A DNA stretch of 64,000 nucleotides from Desulfatibacillum sp. (GTDB taxonomy: Bacteria > Desulfobacterota > Desulfobacteria > Desulfobacterales > Desulfatibacillaceae). The DNA lies in assembly GCA_016342355.1 (NCBI GenBank), contig JAEINP010000016.1:1-64000 (forward strand), given 5' to 3'. Each line of letters starts with the position of its first letter. Positions within the stretch are counted from its first letter, which is position 1. The notes beneath the pieces are model-generated. The model was not told the DNA's origin. It was given only the letters and a program-made list of their open reading frames with translations, and made no database searches. This document shows positions 8,800 to 17,024 of this stretch, in pieces. Made by a program: the position numbers and the translations under genes.

Positions 8800-10824
8800 T
8801 TATGCTCCCCATCCCTTGTTTTCAAGCATGGGCTTTTCTGCGATCAATTGCGGAGGAGCCCGATGCCCAGCCGCCTGACGGGCGCCTGCATAATCCTGAT
8901 CCAATTGAAAACCTGTCAAAACGCTTTTCAAGGTAGCGGCCTGGGAAGCCAGTTCCTGGGAAGCTGCTGCGGATTCCTCGGCATTGGCAGTGTTTTGTTG
9001 TGTCACCGAGTCTATTTGATTGAGCGCCTGGTTGATTTGCGCCACGCCTTGCGCTTGCTCGTTGGAAGCTGTTGCGATCTCTCCCACCAAGCTGGTGACC
9101 TTGGTGACGCCCTCCACGATTTCCCCCAGAATAACGGAGGTCTGGTTCGCCACATCCGACCCATTTTGCACTTTTCGGGAAGATCCCTCAATTAGTTCGG
9201 ATGTCTCGGCCGCCGCCTTTGCACTGCGGGCTGAAAGGGCGCGGACCTCCTGGGCCACCACGGCAAAGCCCTTTCCGTGCTTTCCAGCCCGGGCGGACTC
9301 CACAGCGGCATTCAAGGCCAACAAATTTGTCTGAAAGGCGATGTCGTCAATGACTTTGATGATCCTGGCGATGTCCCGGCTGGATGTTTCAATATCTTCC
9401 ATGGCCTGGACCATGGCTTCCATCTGTTGGCTGCCTGTCTGGCTCGAATCTTTCATGGCGGCCACAAGTTTATTGGCCTGGGTGGCGTTTTCCGCATTGG
9501 CCCGGGCCTGGGTTCCGATTTCAGACATGGAAGCGGAAATTTCCTGGAGAGAGGCGGCCTGCTCGGTAGCTCCTTGGGACAAGGACATGCTGGATTCGGA
9601 AACCTGTTTGGCGCCTGAGGCTATTTGAGAGCTTGATTGATCCACATTGCTGATGACCTTTCTAAGGCTGTTGGTCATGTATTCCAAGGCCTTGCCCAAC
9701 TCGTCCTTGTCTGAGGCGGCTATCTGGCTGCTGGTAAGATTTCCGGCAGCTATCAACCCGGCAGCCTTCACTTTTTGCCGCAGGCTGGCCGACATTCTGT
9801 CAAAAGCGCGGGCCAGAGTTCCCAGTTCGTCCTTCCGTTCCATAGCCAGTGTTTTGGAAAGGTCCCCCATGCTCACGGATTCGGCCACATCCAGCAGTTT
9901 TTGGGTTGCCCGCGTGATGTTCAGGCTGATGGCTGTGCTAATGGCTATTCCCAAAATGGAAGCAAGCAGGATGAGGATTGTAATATTTCGGAACGAATCC
10001 TTCACTTTGCTGAAAACTCCCTTGTTGGTTTCCTGGGCGAATTGATTGACCAGTTCGGAAGCTCTTTCATTTCCTGATACGATGTGTTGCCTCAACGACT
10101 CCTGTTTTTGGGTATTGGCAATGTACTTATTGGTGAGATCGGTGATCTGCAGATTGACTTCCTTGGCGGCAAGTGCCATGCCGTGAAATGGAGTGCCAGC
10201 AAGACTTTGAATATCCTTTTCCACATTTTGGAGCATGGTTTCCAGATAGGTTTTCAACTCGTCTTTCCTGGTCAGGTCCTTTTTCAGTTTTTCAAATAAA
10301 ATAACTATTTTATGATTGGCGCTTGTATTGATGTTTGCGCCAATAATCACCAGACGTTCCAGGGTGCTCACTTTTTCCCTTTTTACTTCATCGGCCAGGT
10401 TTTCTGAAACCATCTTGATGTATCCGTCAGACTGGGCGATGGAATTTTCCGTAAGCGCCACAATCTGGTTTTCAATTGTGGCGTTTTCAGATTCCAGAGT
10501 CTGGTATTGCAGCAGGTTTTCCCATACATCCCCCAAGGCCCCGGATATCTCCCGGGATTCAACACCCCCTATAACAGACTGATATTTATTATTTAAAGAC
10601 TCAAACGTGATCCTGTTCCCCAAGTATCCGTGCATGTCCGTAGCCAGGCTCCGGATTCCCTGCGCGGTTTTATTAAAGGCTTCATGCCTGACCGCCAAAT
10701 CCTTAAACATGGACACGTTGGTTATGGACATGGCCAACACAGCGCCGAAAACAAGAATGAACATTAAGCCGGGAATGGCCATTTTCTGACGGAGCGTCAT
10801 TTTGCCGATGAGCTGTTTCAACAT
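8800..10824 (-). CDS. Methyl-accepting chemotaxis protein
   Basis: A 674-aa chemoreceptor. TM1 lies near residues 15-35 and a long helical periplasmic domain (about 35-290) resembles the helical bimodular (HBM) type. TM2 is near 290-315, a HAMP domain follows, and then the cytoplasmic signalling domain with the hairpin DDIAFQTNLLALNAAVESARAGKHGKGFAVVA. This tip binds CheA and CheW. The sensor detects a periplasmic ligand, unknown here, and modulates the flagellar motor. The AGGAGG ribosome site sits before the ATG at 10824. No CheA, CheW or CheR gene is in the window. The Hpt gene upstream on the same strand may belong to the same signalling module. Confidence 0.92.
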   Translation of the reverse strand: MLKQLIGKMTLRQKMAIPGLMFILVFGAVLAMSITNVSMFKDLAVRHEAFNKTAQGIRSLATDMHGYLGNRITFESLNNKYQSVIGGVESREISGALGDVWENLLQYQTLESENATIENQIVALTENSIAQSDGYIKMVSENLADEVKREKVSTLERLVIIGANINTSANHKIVILFEKLKKDLTRKDELKTYLETMLQNVEKDIQSLAGTPFHGMALAAKEVNLQITDLTNKYIANTQKQESLRQHIVSGNERASELVNQFAQETNKGVFSKVKDSFRNITILILLASILGIAISTAISLNITRATQKLLDVAESVSMGDLSKTLAMERKDELGTLARAFDRMSASLRQKVKAAGLIAAGNLTSSQIAASDKDELGKALEYMTNSLRKVISNVDQSSSQIASGAKQVSESSMSLSQGATEQAASLQEISASMSEIGTQARANAENATQANKLVAAMKDSSQTGSQQMEAMVQAMEDIETSSRDIARIIKVIDDIAFQTNLLALNAAVESARAGKHGKGFAVVAQEVRALSARSAKAAAETSELIEGSSRKVQNGSDVANQTSVILGEIVEGVTKVTSLVGEIATASNEQAQGVAQINQALNQIDSVTQQNTANAEESAAASQELASQAATLKSVLTGFQLDQDYAGARQAAGHRAPPQLIAEKPMLENKGWGA

Positions 10825-11002
10825 GGTGGTCCTCCATTGGTTGGATCAGAACAGTGGAAATGGTTTGAAAAATGCAAAAAGACTAAGAAGCATGTTAAGC
10901 AAAAAATGTACCGTGTTTTACGGGCCAGCATCATGGAAGCAAAAAATGGGGTGGTTCCGCGTAAAGGCTTGGGGTTGGCGCAGGCTGTTCTTGGATATTA
11001 TA

Positions 11003-11041
11003 AGGGGAGACCCTGTATTGGGCCTCCCCTGTTGTTTTTTT
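11003..11041 (+). terminator. Hairpin with T-run lacking an upstream gene on its strand
   Basis: The stem AGGGGAG / CTCCCCT continues, past an A-C mismatch, into a CCC / GGG inner stem with loop TGTATT. GTTGTTTTTTT follows on the plus strand. Both flanking genes are on the minus strand, so a plus-strand terminator here has no annotated client. It could end a small RNA from the 10830-11041 interval. On the minus strand the same hairpin lies 52 bases after the Hpt stop and could attenuate readthrough into the chemoreceptor gene. Confidence 0.5.
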
Positions 11042-11081
11042 GACAACAGTGCAGATGGAAAATTGACAGGGTTGGGTGGGC

Positions 11082-11522
11082 TCAGGACGACTCCAGAATG
11101 CCCCACCACTCCAAAACCCTTTTCAGGAGATCAAACTGGAGCAGTACCTCGTCCCTGCACAATCTCAGGCTTGGGGCCTCCCCTTTTTCCGCAGCCCGTT
11201 CCATCTGCTTGGCTGCGTCCCACAGGGCGAAAGCGCTAATGCTGCCTGCCGTACCGGCGATTTTGTGGACCAAAGCCCTTGTGGCTTCACTATTATTATT
11301 TTTTACGGATTTATCCAAAGCGGTCATTAATCCTGGAGCTTCCTCCAGGAAAATCCGCAAAATCTTTTTTACCAGCTGGGTATCTCCCATAAGTTGGGAA
11401 AAGAGCTTTTGTTTGTCAAAGATGAGGGAGGCCTGCTCGACCTTAACGGATTTCCCCTGGGACCAAGCCAGATCTCTTCCATATTCAACAGTTTCCTTGG
11501 TTATTGCATCATGCAAATTCAT
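11082..11522 (-). CDS. Hpt-domain histidine phosphotransfer protein
   Basis: A 146-aa protein with a four-helix Hpt domain over residues 40-140. His86 lies in ALVHKIAGTAGSISA, which fits the HxxKGxxxxxG-type phosphotransfer motif. Such proteins pass phosphate between receiver domains in multistep phosphorelays. The first 40 residues are an unmatched, partly charged extension. GGGAGG precedes the ATG. There is no hybrid kinase next to it. Possible partners in the window are the receivers at 43-59 kb, but that is inference. A Crp/Fnr-like palindrome lies 56 bases upstream. Confidence 0.85.
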   Translation of the reverse strand: MNLHDAITKETVEYGRDLAWSQGKSVKVEQASLIFDKQKLFSQLMGDTQLVKKILRIFLEEAPGLMTALDKSVKNNNSEATRALVHKIAGTAGSISAFALWDAAKQMERAAEKGEAPSLRLCRDEVLLQFDLLKRVLEWWGILESS

Positions 11523-12046
11523 ATGATCCTCCCGATCAAAGCTGCTTGTAATGGCGTCCGTTCTTCACGACTGTATAGAGTGATATTCGTCACATTGGAC
11601 CATAAACTTAACAAAATTTTTTAACTACATTCATTTTTATTCAACTATCTGGATTTATAGTAAATCATCTAGAAAAATGGACGTATGAGAATTCTGTATG
11701 CCCATGGCGGCTTCAGGAGTTGAGAACTGCTTGAAGAAAAAAATATTTAACGCGGCAGCGGCTTCCGGACATGAGAAAGCCCTTGAATTTTATGCACGGG
11801 AAGGCTATTGTTTAACGGTGTAAATTTTAATTCCGGGACGACTTCCTGGGGCTGGTTATGAGTTGTTTTTTATGGAGGAGTTGGGCCCTGTTGAAATAAC
11901 CCGATTCTGTACAGTCCAAAATGAGTGGTGAGTACGAACCGGGGTATCCGGGGCGGCGCTTTCCGTCAACAGGCGTTTTTTTCGCCCTAAAATCCCGCAA
12001 AAAACCTATGGGGACGTTTTTCTTCCCCGCGTTGAAAGGATCACAC
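11523..12046. other. 524-base intergenic region between Hpt and propeller genes
   Basis: This divergent gap is AT-rich between 11590 and 11700. It holds the Crp/Fnr-like palindrome at 11579. It also holds a 41-codon frame at 11698-11823 on the plus strand (starting MPMAASGVENC) with a plausible composition but no ribosome site and no known family, so it is not called a gene. A CTGTACAG palindrome lies near 11908. The frame that feeds the propeller gene is open from 11921, but the first good ribosome site (GAAAGGA) sits directly before 12047. No riboswitch is recognised. Confidence 0.5.
11579..11594. promoter_or_regulatory. Crp/Fnr-type operator candidate upstream of the Hpt gene
   Basis: AGTGATATTCGTCACA differs by one base from the TGTGA-N6-TCACA pattern bound by Crp-like regulators. 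It lies 56 bases before the Hpt start, a position from which a minus-strand promoter could be activated. No regulator gene of that family is in the window. Confidence 0.35.
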
Positions 12047-14347
12047 ATGGTCATCCGCAAAGTCACAATAAGTGCGGTTGCCAAGGCCCGGTTCCAGGCT
12101 CTGGCTTGGTTGTTTTTTCTACTTCTTGCAGCCGTAAGCTGGTTTGTGCCTCAAGCGGCCCTGGCCGAGGACGACCCGCCTCCCTGGTACAGGATACGCA
12201 CCAACAGCGTACCCTATCGCCCCGAGAACCTGACCGTGGATTCCACCGGCGCGGTCTGGGTCACGACCGCCAATGACTCGGAATATGAACCCGGGGTCTG
12301 GCGGCTGCCTCCTGCCGGAACCAGCTTCCAGTACCTGACCAACTCGCGGGCGAATAACTGGCTGACAGGGGATTACAACCATGTGGTGGAAAAACCCCAA
12401 CTGGACGCGGAGATCAATTACGTGATCCAGGACGACGACGGCAACGTATGGTACGCCTTGAACAACCGCACTGTGCTGGTGGAAAAGGCGAATGACTCCT
12501 GGCTCCCGATCACCATGGAAAATACCCAATCCGGCTTTTCGGACACCACCCACGTGGACAGCGTCCACACCATCCACTTGATTGACAACCAGGACGGAAC
12601 CCAGGACGCCCTGCTGGTTGCCTACAAAAGCCTCAAACGCCTGGACCCCTCATTCAACGTGACGGAAACCGTGGCCGTGTATTCCTCTTACAATAACGAC
12701 TTGATCCGGGACGCATACATTGACAGCCAGGGCCGACACTGGATGGCTAACGAACGGGGAGTGTACATGGGTACGACCCTGTACAACATGTATCTGGTGG
12801 CCCAGCACCCGGAGTACTCCGCGGACCCGGAGGTTCCCCAGGACAACAGCCCCATAACGGGCATCATGGAAGATAGTTCCGGGAACATGTGGTTTGTCAA
12901 TGCCACCTACGGGACCGGCGGCGTCTTTTGCCTCACAACCGGGGACGATTGGGTTTATTACAATCTCTCCACCCAGGCCAACTTCTCCAGTAATGCTGTC
13001 CACTGGTTAGCGCCCGCGTCCGACGGCGGCATGTGGTTCGCCCCCAACTACAGCGGCATCGTCAAATACAGCCCTGCCGATGGAGGAACCTGGACCCGGA
13101 CAACCTGCGCCAGCCTGGGCCTGGAAAGCGAACAGGTCCTGAGCATGCAGGAGCAAAATGGCGTGCTGTGGTTTGTCGCAGACGTTGTAACCAACTATGG
13201 TTCCGGCGTGCACGGCTGGACTCTGGGCTCCAGAAAAGAAGACCCCCAGGTGGTTTCGTATAACTATAGAAAAACCAGCACCACCCTGACCAGCCACCGC
13301 ATCAATGCCATCGCCGGAGACCTGAGCGGAGGCGTGTGGTTCGCCGCCTATGACGCCCCCAGCGTGGCCCGGTTGAAAGCCGACGGAACCTGGATTCAGT
13401 ATAAGGAGGATACAATGGGCCTGCCCGGCGACCCGGTGTCCGGCAGCGTCACCGGCGTTGGGGTGGACTCCCGTAACATTGCCTATTTCGCCCCCACCCG
13501 CCGCGCCCCCATCGCCTACGACATCAACACGGAGCAATGGCTGGACCTTCCCACGGACGCCCCGGCCCCCCCGGCGGACACCTATTTCTACAACCTCTAT
13601 TTGGACCCCCTGGACGGCAAATGGTTCCTGGGGGCGAACAATGTGTACCACCTGAACGCGGACAACACGGCCTGGGAAATATTCAACACCAATGACGCCG
13701 CGAAATTCCCCGACTACAGGATTCAATACGCCCTCATGGACGGGGAGGAAAACATATGGTTCATGACGACCTTCATCAGCACCCCCAAAGTCAGCGTCAG
13801 GAAAAAGGCCCCGGAAGGGGGGGACCCCACCTGGCTGGTCTTTACACGAGGCGATGCGTCCGGCTTCCTTGGCGGCCCTCGCCTCTACGTGGACAAGAAT
13901 GGCAAAGTCTGGAACACGGCCAGCCAGATCTTTGACAGCGAGACGAACACCTGGGTCACCCAGACCGACACCACGCTCTACGACACCCGGCCCATGCCTT
14001 TTTTGAACGGCGGCATACCCGCAAACATGAAGTTCACGGGAGCCCCCGTGCCTGCGAACCAGACAAACCAGGACTTGATGACCGTGGACACCCGGGGCAA
14101 CGTCTATTTTTGCGGAGGCATGGTCTGGCTCCAGTCCATCAACGCGGGCATCGTGGTGCGTAGCCCGGTAAAAGGCGACATCGACCGGGACGGAGTAATT
14201 GAGCTGCGCGACGCGGTCCTTTCCGTGGGTTCCGTTGCTGGCATGGCTTCGGGATTGCAATCCAGCGTGACGGACGTGACCGGGGACGGCAAGGTGGATA
14301 TGGTGGAAACCCTGTATGTCATGCAGGTTGTGGCCGGGTTGCGGTAA
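12047..14347 (+). CDS. Secreted beta-propeller protein with dockerin-like C-terminus
   Basis: A 766-aa exported protein. The signal peptide ends near ALAEDD (about residue 40). It is followed by repeated blades with GNVWYAL, GNMWFVN, GGMWFAP, GGVWFAA and ENIWFMT motifs, typical of two-component-regulator-propeller (ligand-binding) repeats. The last 60 residues hold two EF-hand-like loops (DIDRDGVIELRDA and DVTGDGKVDMVET), which match a dockerin-type calcium-binding module. No kinase or cohesin is attached, so it is a free extracytoplasmic binding or surface protein. The start at 12047 is chosen because GAAAGGA precedes it and the signal peptide begins there. A terminator follows. Confidence 0.75.
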   Translation: MVIRKVTISAVAKARFQALAWLFFLLLAAVSWFVPQAALAEDDPPPWYRIRTNSVPYRPENLTVDSTGAVWVTTANDSEYEPGVWRLPPAGTSFQYLTNSRANNWLTGDYNHVVEKPQLDAEINYVIQDDDGNVWYALNNRTVLVEKANDSWLPITMENTQSGFSDTTHVDSVHTIHLIDNQDGTQDALLVAYKSLKRLDPSFNVTETVAVYSSYNNDLIRDAYIDSQGRHWMANERGVYMGTTLYNMYLVAQHPEYSADPEVPQDNSPITGIMEDSSGNMWFVNATYGTGGVFCLTTGDDWVYYNLSTQANFSSNAVHWLAPASDGGMWFAPNYSGIVKYSPADGGTWTRTTCASLGLESEQVLSMQEQNGVLWFVADVVTNYGSGVHGWTLGSRKEDPQVVSYNYRKTSTTLTSHRINAIAGDLSGGVWFAAYDAPSVARLKADGTWIQYKEDTMGLPGDPVSGSVTGVGVDSRNIAYFAPTRRAPIAYDINTEQWLDLPTDAPAPPADTYFYNLYLDPLDGKWFLGANNVYHLNADNTAWEIFNTNDAAKFPDYRIQYALMDGEENIWFMTTFISTPKVSVRKKAPEGGDPTWLVFTRGDASGFLGGPRLYVDKNGKVWNTASQIFDSETNTWVTQTDTTLYDTRPMPFLNGGIPANMKFTGAPVPANQTNQDLMTVDTRGNVYFCGGMVWLQSINAGIVVRSPVKGDIDRDGVIELRDAVLSVGSVAGMASGLQSSVTDVTGDGKVDMVETLYVMQVVAGLR

Positions 14348-14377
14348 GTTTGCAAGGGCCATAATGATGTTTTTGCG

Positions 14378-14416
14378 GGGCGGCCGCCGGATTCACTTCC
14401 GGGGCCGCCCTTTTTA
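14378..14416 (+). terminator. Terminator after the propeller gene
   Basis: GGGCGGCC pairs with GGCCGCCC, and inside it CCGG pairs with CCGG past one bulged G. TTTTTAA follows. It starts 31 bases past the stop codon. Confidence 0.8.
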
Positions 14417-14634
14417 ATGTCTGCGGCGATGGACGAAATCCGCAGCCTCCAACAGGCCAGACAAAACCAACATTCCCGTTATAGTTCCTGGGAAGATGGG
14501 CGCGGGATTGACAACCCCCCACGCCCTTTAGTAACTATTGGCGTTCAAATGTTTTTGACTTGCAACCGACCCGGGCCGAAACCGGCCTGATTATCCGGCC
14601 ACAACCCCCATGATTTCCCAGGAGGACTGGAATA

Positions 14635-15834
14635 ATGACTGAAAACGGACACACCCCCGCAGAAACCGACATTTTGGAGCAAAGCCCGGAAGCGGCCATC
14701 AAAGATTTGGTTCCCGTGAACCTAACCCCCCCGAAAAATGTGCCGGAACCCGAGGTGGAGGCGGCCCGGGAAGCCGCCTTGGTTCTGGTGGAACGCATCA
14801 AGGCGGACCCGTCGGACAGGTCCGCCATGCGGGAAGCCACTGCCGTGGGAGACGATGTACAGACCAAGGCCAACGGGGAGTTCGGCCTCATGCGCACGTC
14901 CTTGGGCAAGGTCATGGACCGGATGAGTTCCGGGGAACAAAACAGCATCCCCGGAGACCTGGTCAAATTGCGGGATGTCATGGACCAGATCAACCCCTAC
15001 CCGGCCATTGAGCAGATGAAAAAAAGCCAGACCGCCGGTTTTTTCTCCCGTCTGTTAAAGGGCGTGCCCGGAGTGGGCAAGGTGTTGTCGGATATCGCCA
15101 TGCGCTACGAGTCGGTCCAGACTCAGGTGGACTCCATTATCCAGTCCCTTTTGGCTGGCAGCGATAAATTGCTGGAGAATTCCCTGGAAATTGAGGAGCG
15201 GTATAAAAACCTGAAAAACCTCCAACAGGAATTGAAGCTCAGGGGCTACAAGCTCCAGGTGCTTTTGCAGGAAATGGAAAAGGCCCGGGCTGAAATGGAG
15301 GATGAGTCGGAAAAACAAGCCCTGCAAAAAGCCATGGTGCGGGTGGTCCGAAGGCTACAGAACATTAAGGTGACCGAAAACGCCTTTTCCCAGTTTTTCA
15401 TCACCATGAACATTACCATGGACAACCACGACAACCTGCGGGACTCCATCAAGAGCATGGTCAACCTGACCCGGCCCGTGCTGGAAAACGGCCTGGCCCT
15501 GAAGATCGCCCAGCAGGACGAAAAACAAATCGCCCAGGCGCTTTCAGCTTCCCAGCAATATTTGGGCAGCCTCATGGTGTCCATCGCCGAGGACTCCATG
15601 GACAACGCAGCCGAGGTGGCCAAGGTCACTAACGAGCCCCTCATGCGTTTTCAGGATCTGGTCAAGTCGTACAATATCCTGACCTCCCGTATGGAAGAGG
15701 CTTCCAAGATAGAAGGCCAGATGCTGGAATCGGCCAAATCCAATATGGCCCAGTTGGAGGATATGACAAAGGATCTGGAAAAACGGTCCCAGGCTCAGGA
15801 AGCCGCCCGGGACACCATGAACAGCATCGAATAG
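14635..15834 (+). CDS. TelA/KlaA-family toxic-anion-resistance-like protein
   Basis: A soluble, largely helical 399-aa protein matching the TelA family. The recognisable stretch runs from LVKLRDVMDQINPYPAIEQMKKSQ through FFSRLLKGVPG and YESVQTQVDSIIQSLLAGSDKLLENSLEIEERY to a long coiled-coil region with LQELKLRGYKLQVLLQEME. TelA proteins are linked to tellurite and other envelope stress, often next to TerD or phage-shock genes. Here no partner gene is adjacent, so the role is open. AGGAGG precedes the ATG. A terminator follows, so this appears to be a single-gene unit. Confidence 0.8.
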   Translation: MTENGHTPAETDILEQSPEAAIKDLVPVNLTPPKNVPEPEVEAAREAALVLVERIKADPSDRSAMREATAVGDDVQTKANGEFGLMRTSLGKVMDRMSSGEQNSIPGDLVKLRDVMDQINPYPAIEQMKKSQTAGFFSRLLKGVPGVGKVLSDIAMRYESVQTQVDSIIQSLLAGSDKLLENSLEIEERYKNLKNLQQELKLRGYKLQVLLQEMEKARAEMEDESEKQALQKAMVRVVRRLQNIKVTENAFSQFFITMNITMDNHDNLRDSIKSMVNLTRPVLENGLALKIAQQDEKQIAQALSASQQYLGSLMVSIAEDSMDNAAEVAKVTNEPLMRFQDLVKSYNILTSRMEEASKIEGQMLESAKSNMAQLEDMTKDLEKRSQAQEAARDTMNSIE

Positions 15835-15885
15835 TTTGTGGGGAATGGCCCCCGCAATGGGGCTAAACAGAATGTTGCTTTTCAG

Positions 15886-15930
15886 CCGGGTTTGGGAGGA
15901 GACTTTCTTTTTCCAAATCCGGTTTTTTTT
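15886..15930 (+). terminator. Terminator after the TelA-family gene
   Basis: CCGGGTTTGG at 15886-15895 pairs with CCAAATCCGG at 15913-15922, with one G-U pair, and eight T residues follow. The convergent Sel1-repeat gene ends at 15932. Confidence 0.75.
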
Positions 15931-15931
15931 A

Positions 15932-16963
15932 TCAATCCCGGTTGATTTTTTCCAATAACTCTATGGCAGGTTCGTATCCGAGCTTTGCGGCCTCGCCCAA
16001 TACCCGGGCCGCCAGTGGGCGATTATCCTGGAGAATGAGGACCCTTCCCCAAAGATACATGCCCTTGGGGTCGCCTGCTTGAGCGGCTGCTTGCGCCCAC
16101 TCCCCGGCCAGGGCGGTTTTTCCGTGTTCCAGATAGGTTTTCGCCAACAGAACCTGGGCGGATATGTTTCCCTGTTTGGCGGCCTTGCCAAGCCAGGTTA
16201 CGGCCTTGGGGAGGTCTTCCGGAACGCCCCACCGGCCCAGGTAAGCCAGCCCCATATTTTTCTGGCATTCGGGATCGCCAAGGTCCGCGCCTTTTTGAAA
16301 CCAGTCCAGGGCTTTTTTAAAGTCCTGGTCCACGCCATTTCCCTGCAAATAAATGGCGCCCAATGACGCAAAAGCGGGACCCACTTCCCGGGCTGCGGCC
16401 CGCTCATACCATTGGATGGCCTTTTTGGTGTCTTGGTGAACGCCTTCCCCTCGGAAGTACATTTCTCCCAGCATGTTCTGGGCTGGCGGTAAGCCTTGCT
16501 TTGCGGCCCGTTCCAACCATTCAAAAGCCTTTTGAGGGTTGACGGGCGTGCCTATCCCCTGCCGGTACATGAGGGCCGCGTTGTACATGGCGGAATGCTG
16601 GCCTTGCCGGGCGGCCCGTTCCCACCATTGCAGGGCGCTTTCCATATCCCGGGTCACGCCGACGCCGTTGGAGTATGCCAAGGCAAGGCCCATCTGGGCC
16701 AAAATATGGTCCTGGGCCGCTGCCGTAGCCAGCCAGTACAAGGATTTTTCCATGTCCACGGGCAAGCCGTCGCCTTTTCCGTATCGGGTGGCCAGCTCAA
16801 ACTGGGCGGCGGCGTTCCCGGATTGGGCATCCTTCACGAGGGCGTCCAGGTCTTGGGCATGGGAAATGGAAGCCAAGCATAATCCGGCCAGGAGGAAAGT
16901 GGACAGCAGGGAAATTCTTCCCATGATTTTTATGAAATCCGGAATTTTAAAAAACTTAATCAT
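15932..16963 (-). CDS. Secreted Sel1-like repeat (TPR-like) protein
   Basis: A 343-aa protein with an N-terminal hydrophobic segment ending in SISHAQD, consistent with an exported protein. About seven Sel1-like repeats follow, each near 36 residues, with the pattern A...LG..Y..G.GV..D..KA..W...AA.QG. These repeats form a superhelical protein-binding surface. The start at 16963 is taken because GGTGA lies upstream. An alternative ATG at 16924 would shorten the n-region of the signal peptide. The gene lies between the TelA gene (convergent) and the TPR membrane protein gene upstream on the same strand, 61 bases away. The function is unknown beyond protein interaction. Confidence 0.8.
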   Translation of the reverse strand: MIKFFKIPDFIKIMGRISLLSTFLLAGLCLASISHAQDLDALVKDAQSGNAAAQFELATRYGKGDGLPVDMEKSLYWLATAAAQDHILAQMGLALAYSNGVGVTRDMESALQWWERAARQGQHSAMYNAALMYRQGIGTPVNPQKAFEWLERAAKQGLPPAQNMLGEMYFRGEGVHQDTKKAIQWYERAAAREVGPAFASLGAIYLQGNGVDQDFKKALDWFQKGADLGDPECQKNMGLAYLGRWGVPEDLPKAVTWLGKAAKQGNISAQVLLAKTYLEHGKTALAGEWAQAAAQAGDPKGMYLWGRVLILQDNRPLAARVLGEAAKLGYEPAIELLEKINRD

Positions 16964-17024
16964 AGAAATTCACCAGACTTCCCTCAAAAACCACTTCCCG
17001 CAAGCCATGATGACAACATGGAAT

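Noticed and set aside
11698-11823. 41-codon frame in the Hpt-propeller gap
   Set aside because: Reasonable composition but no ribosome site, no family and no coupling to a neighbour.
13007-14362. 451-codon antisense frame under the propeller gene
   Set aside because: The composition (His, Gly, Val rich, no motifs) is the usual antisense image of a GC-rich gene. The plus strand has signal peptide, blades and EF-hand loops.
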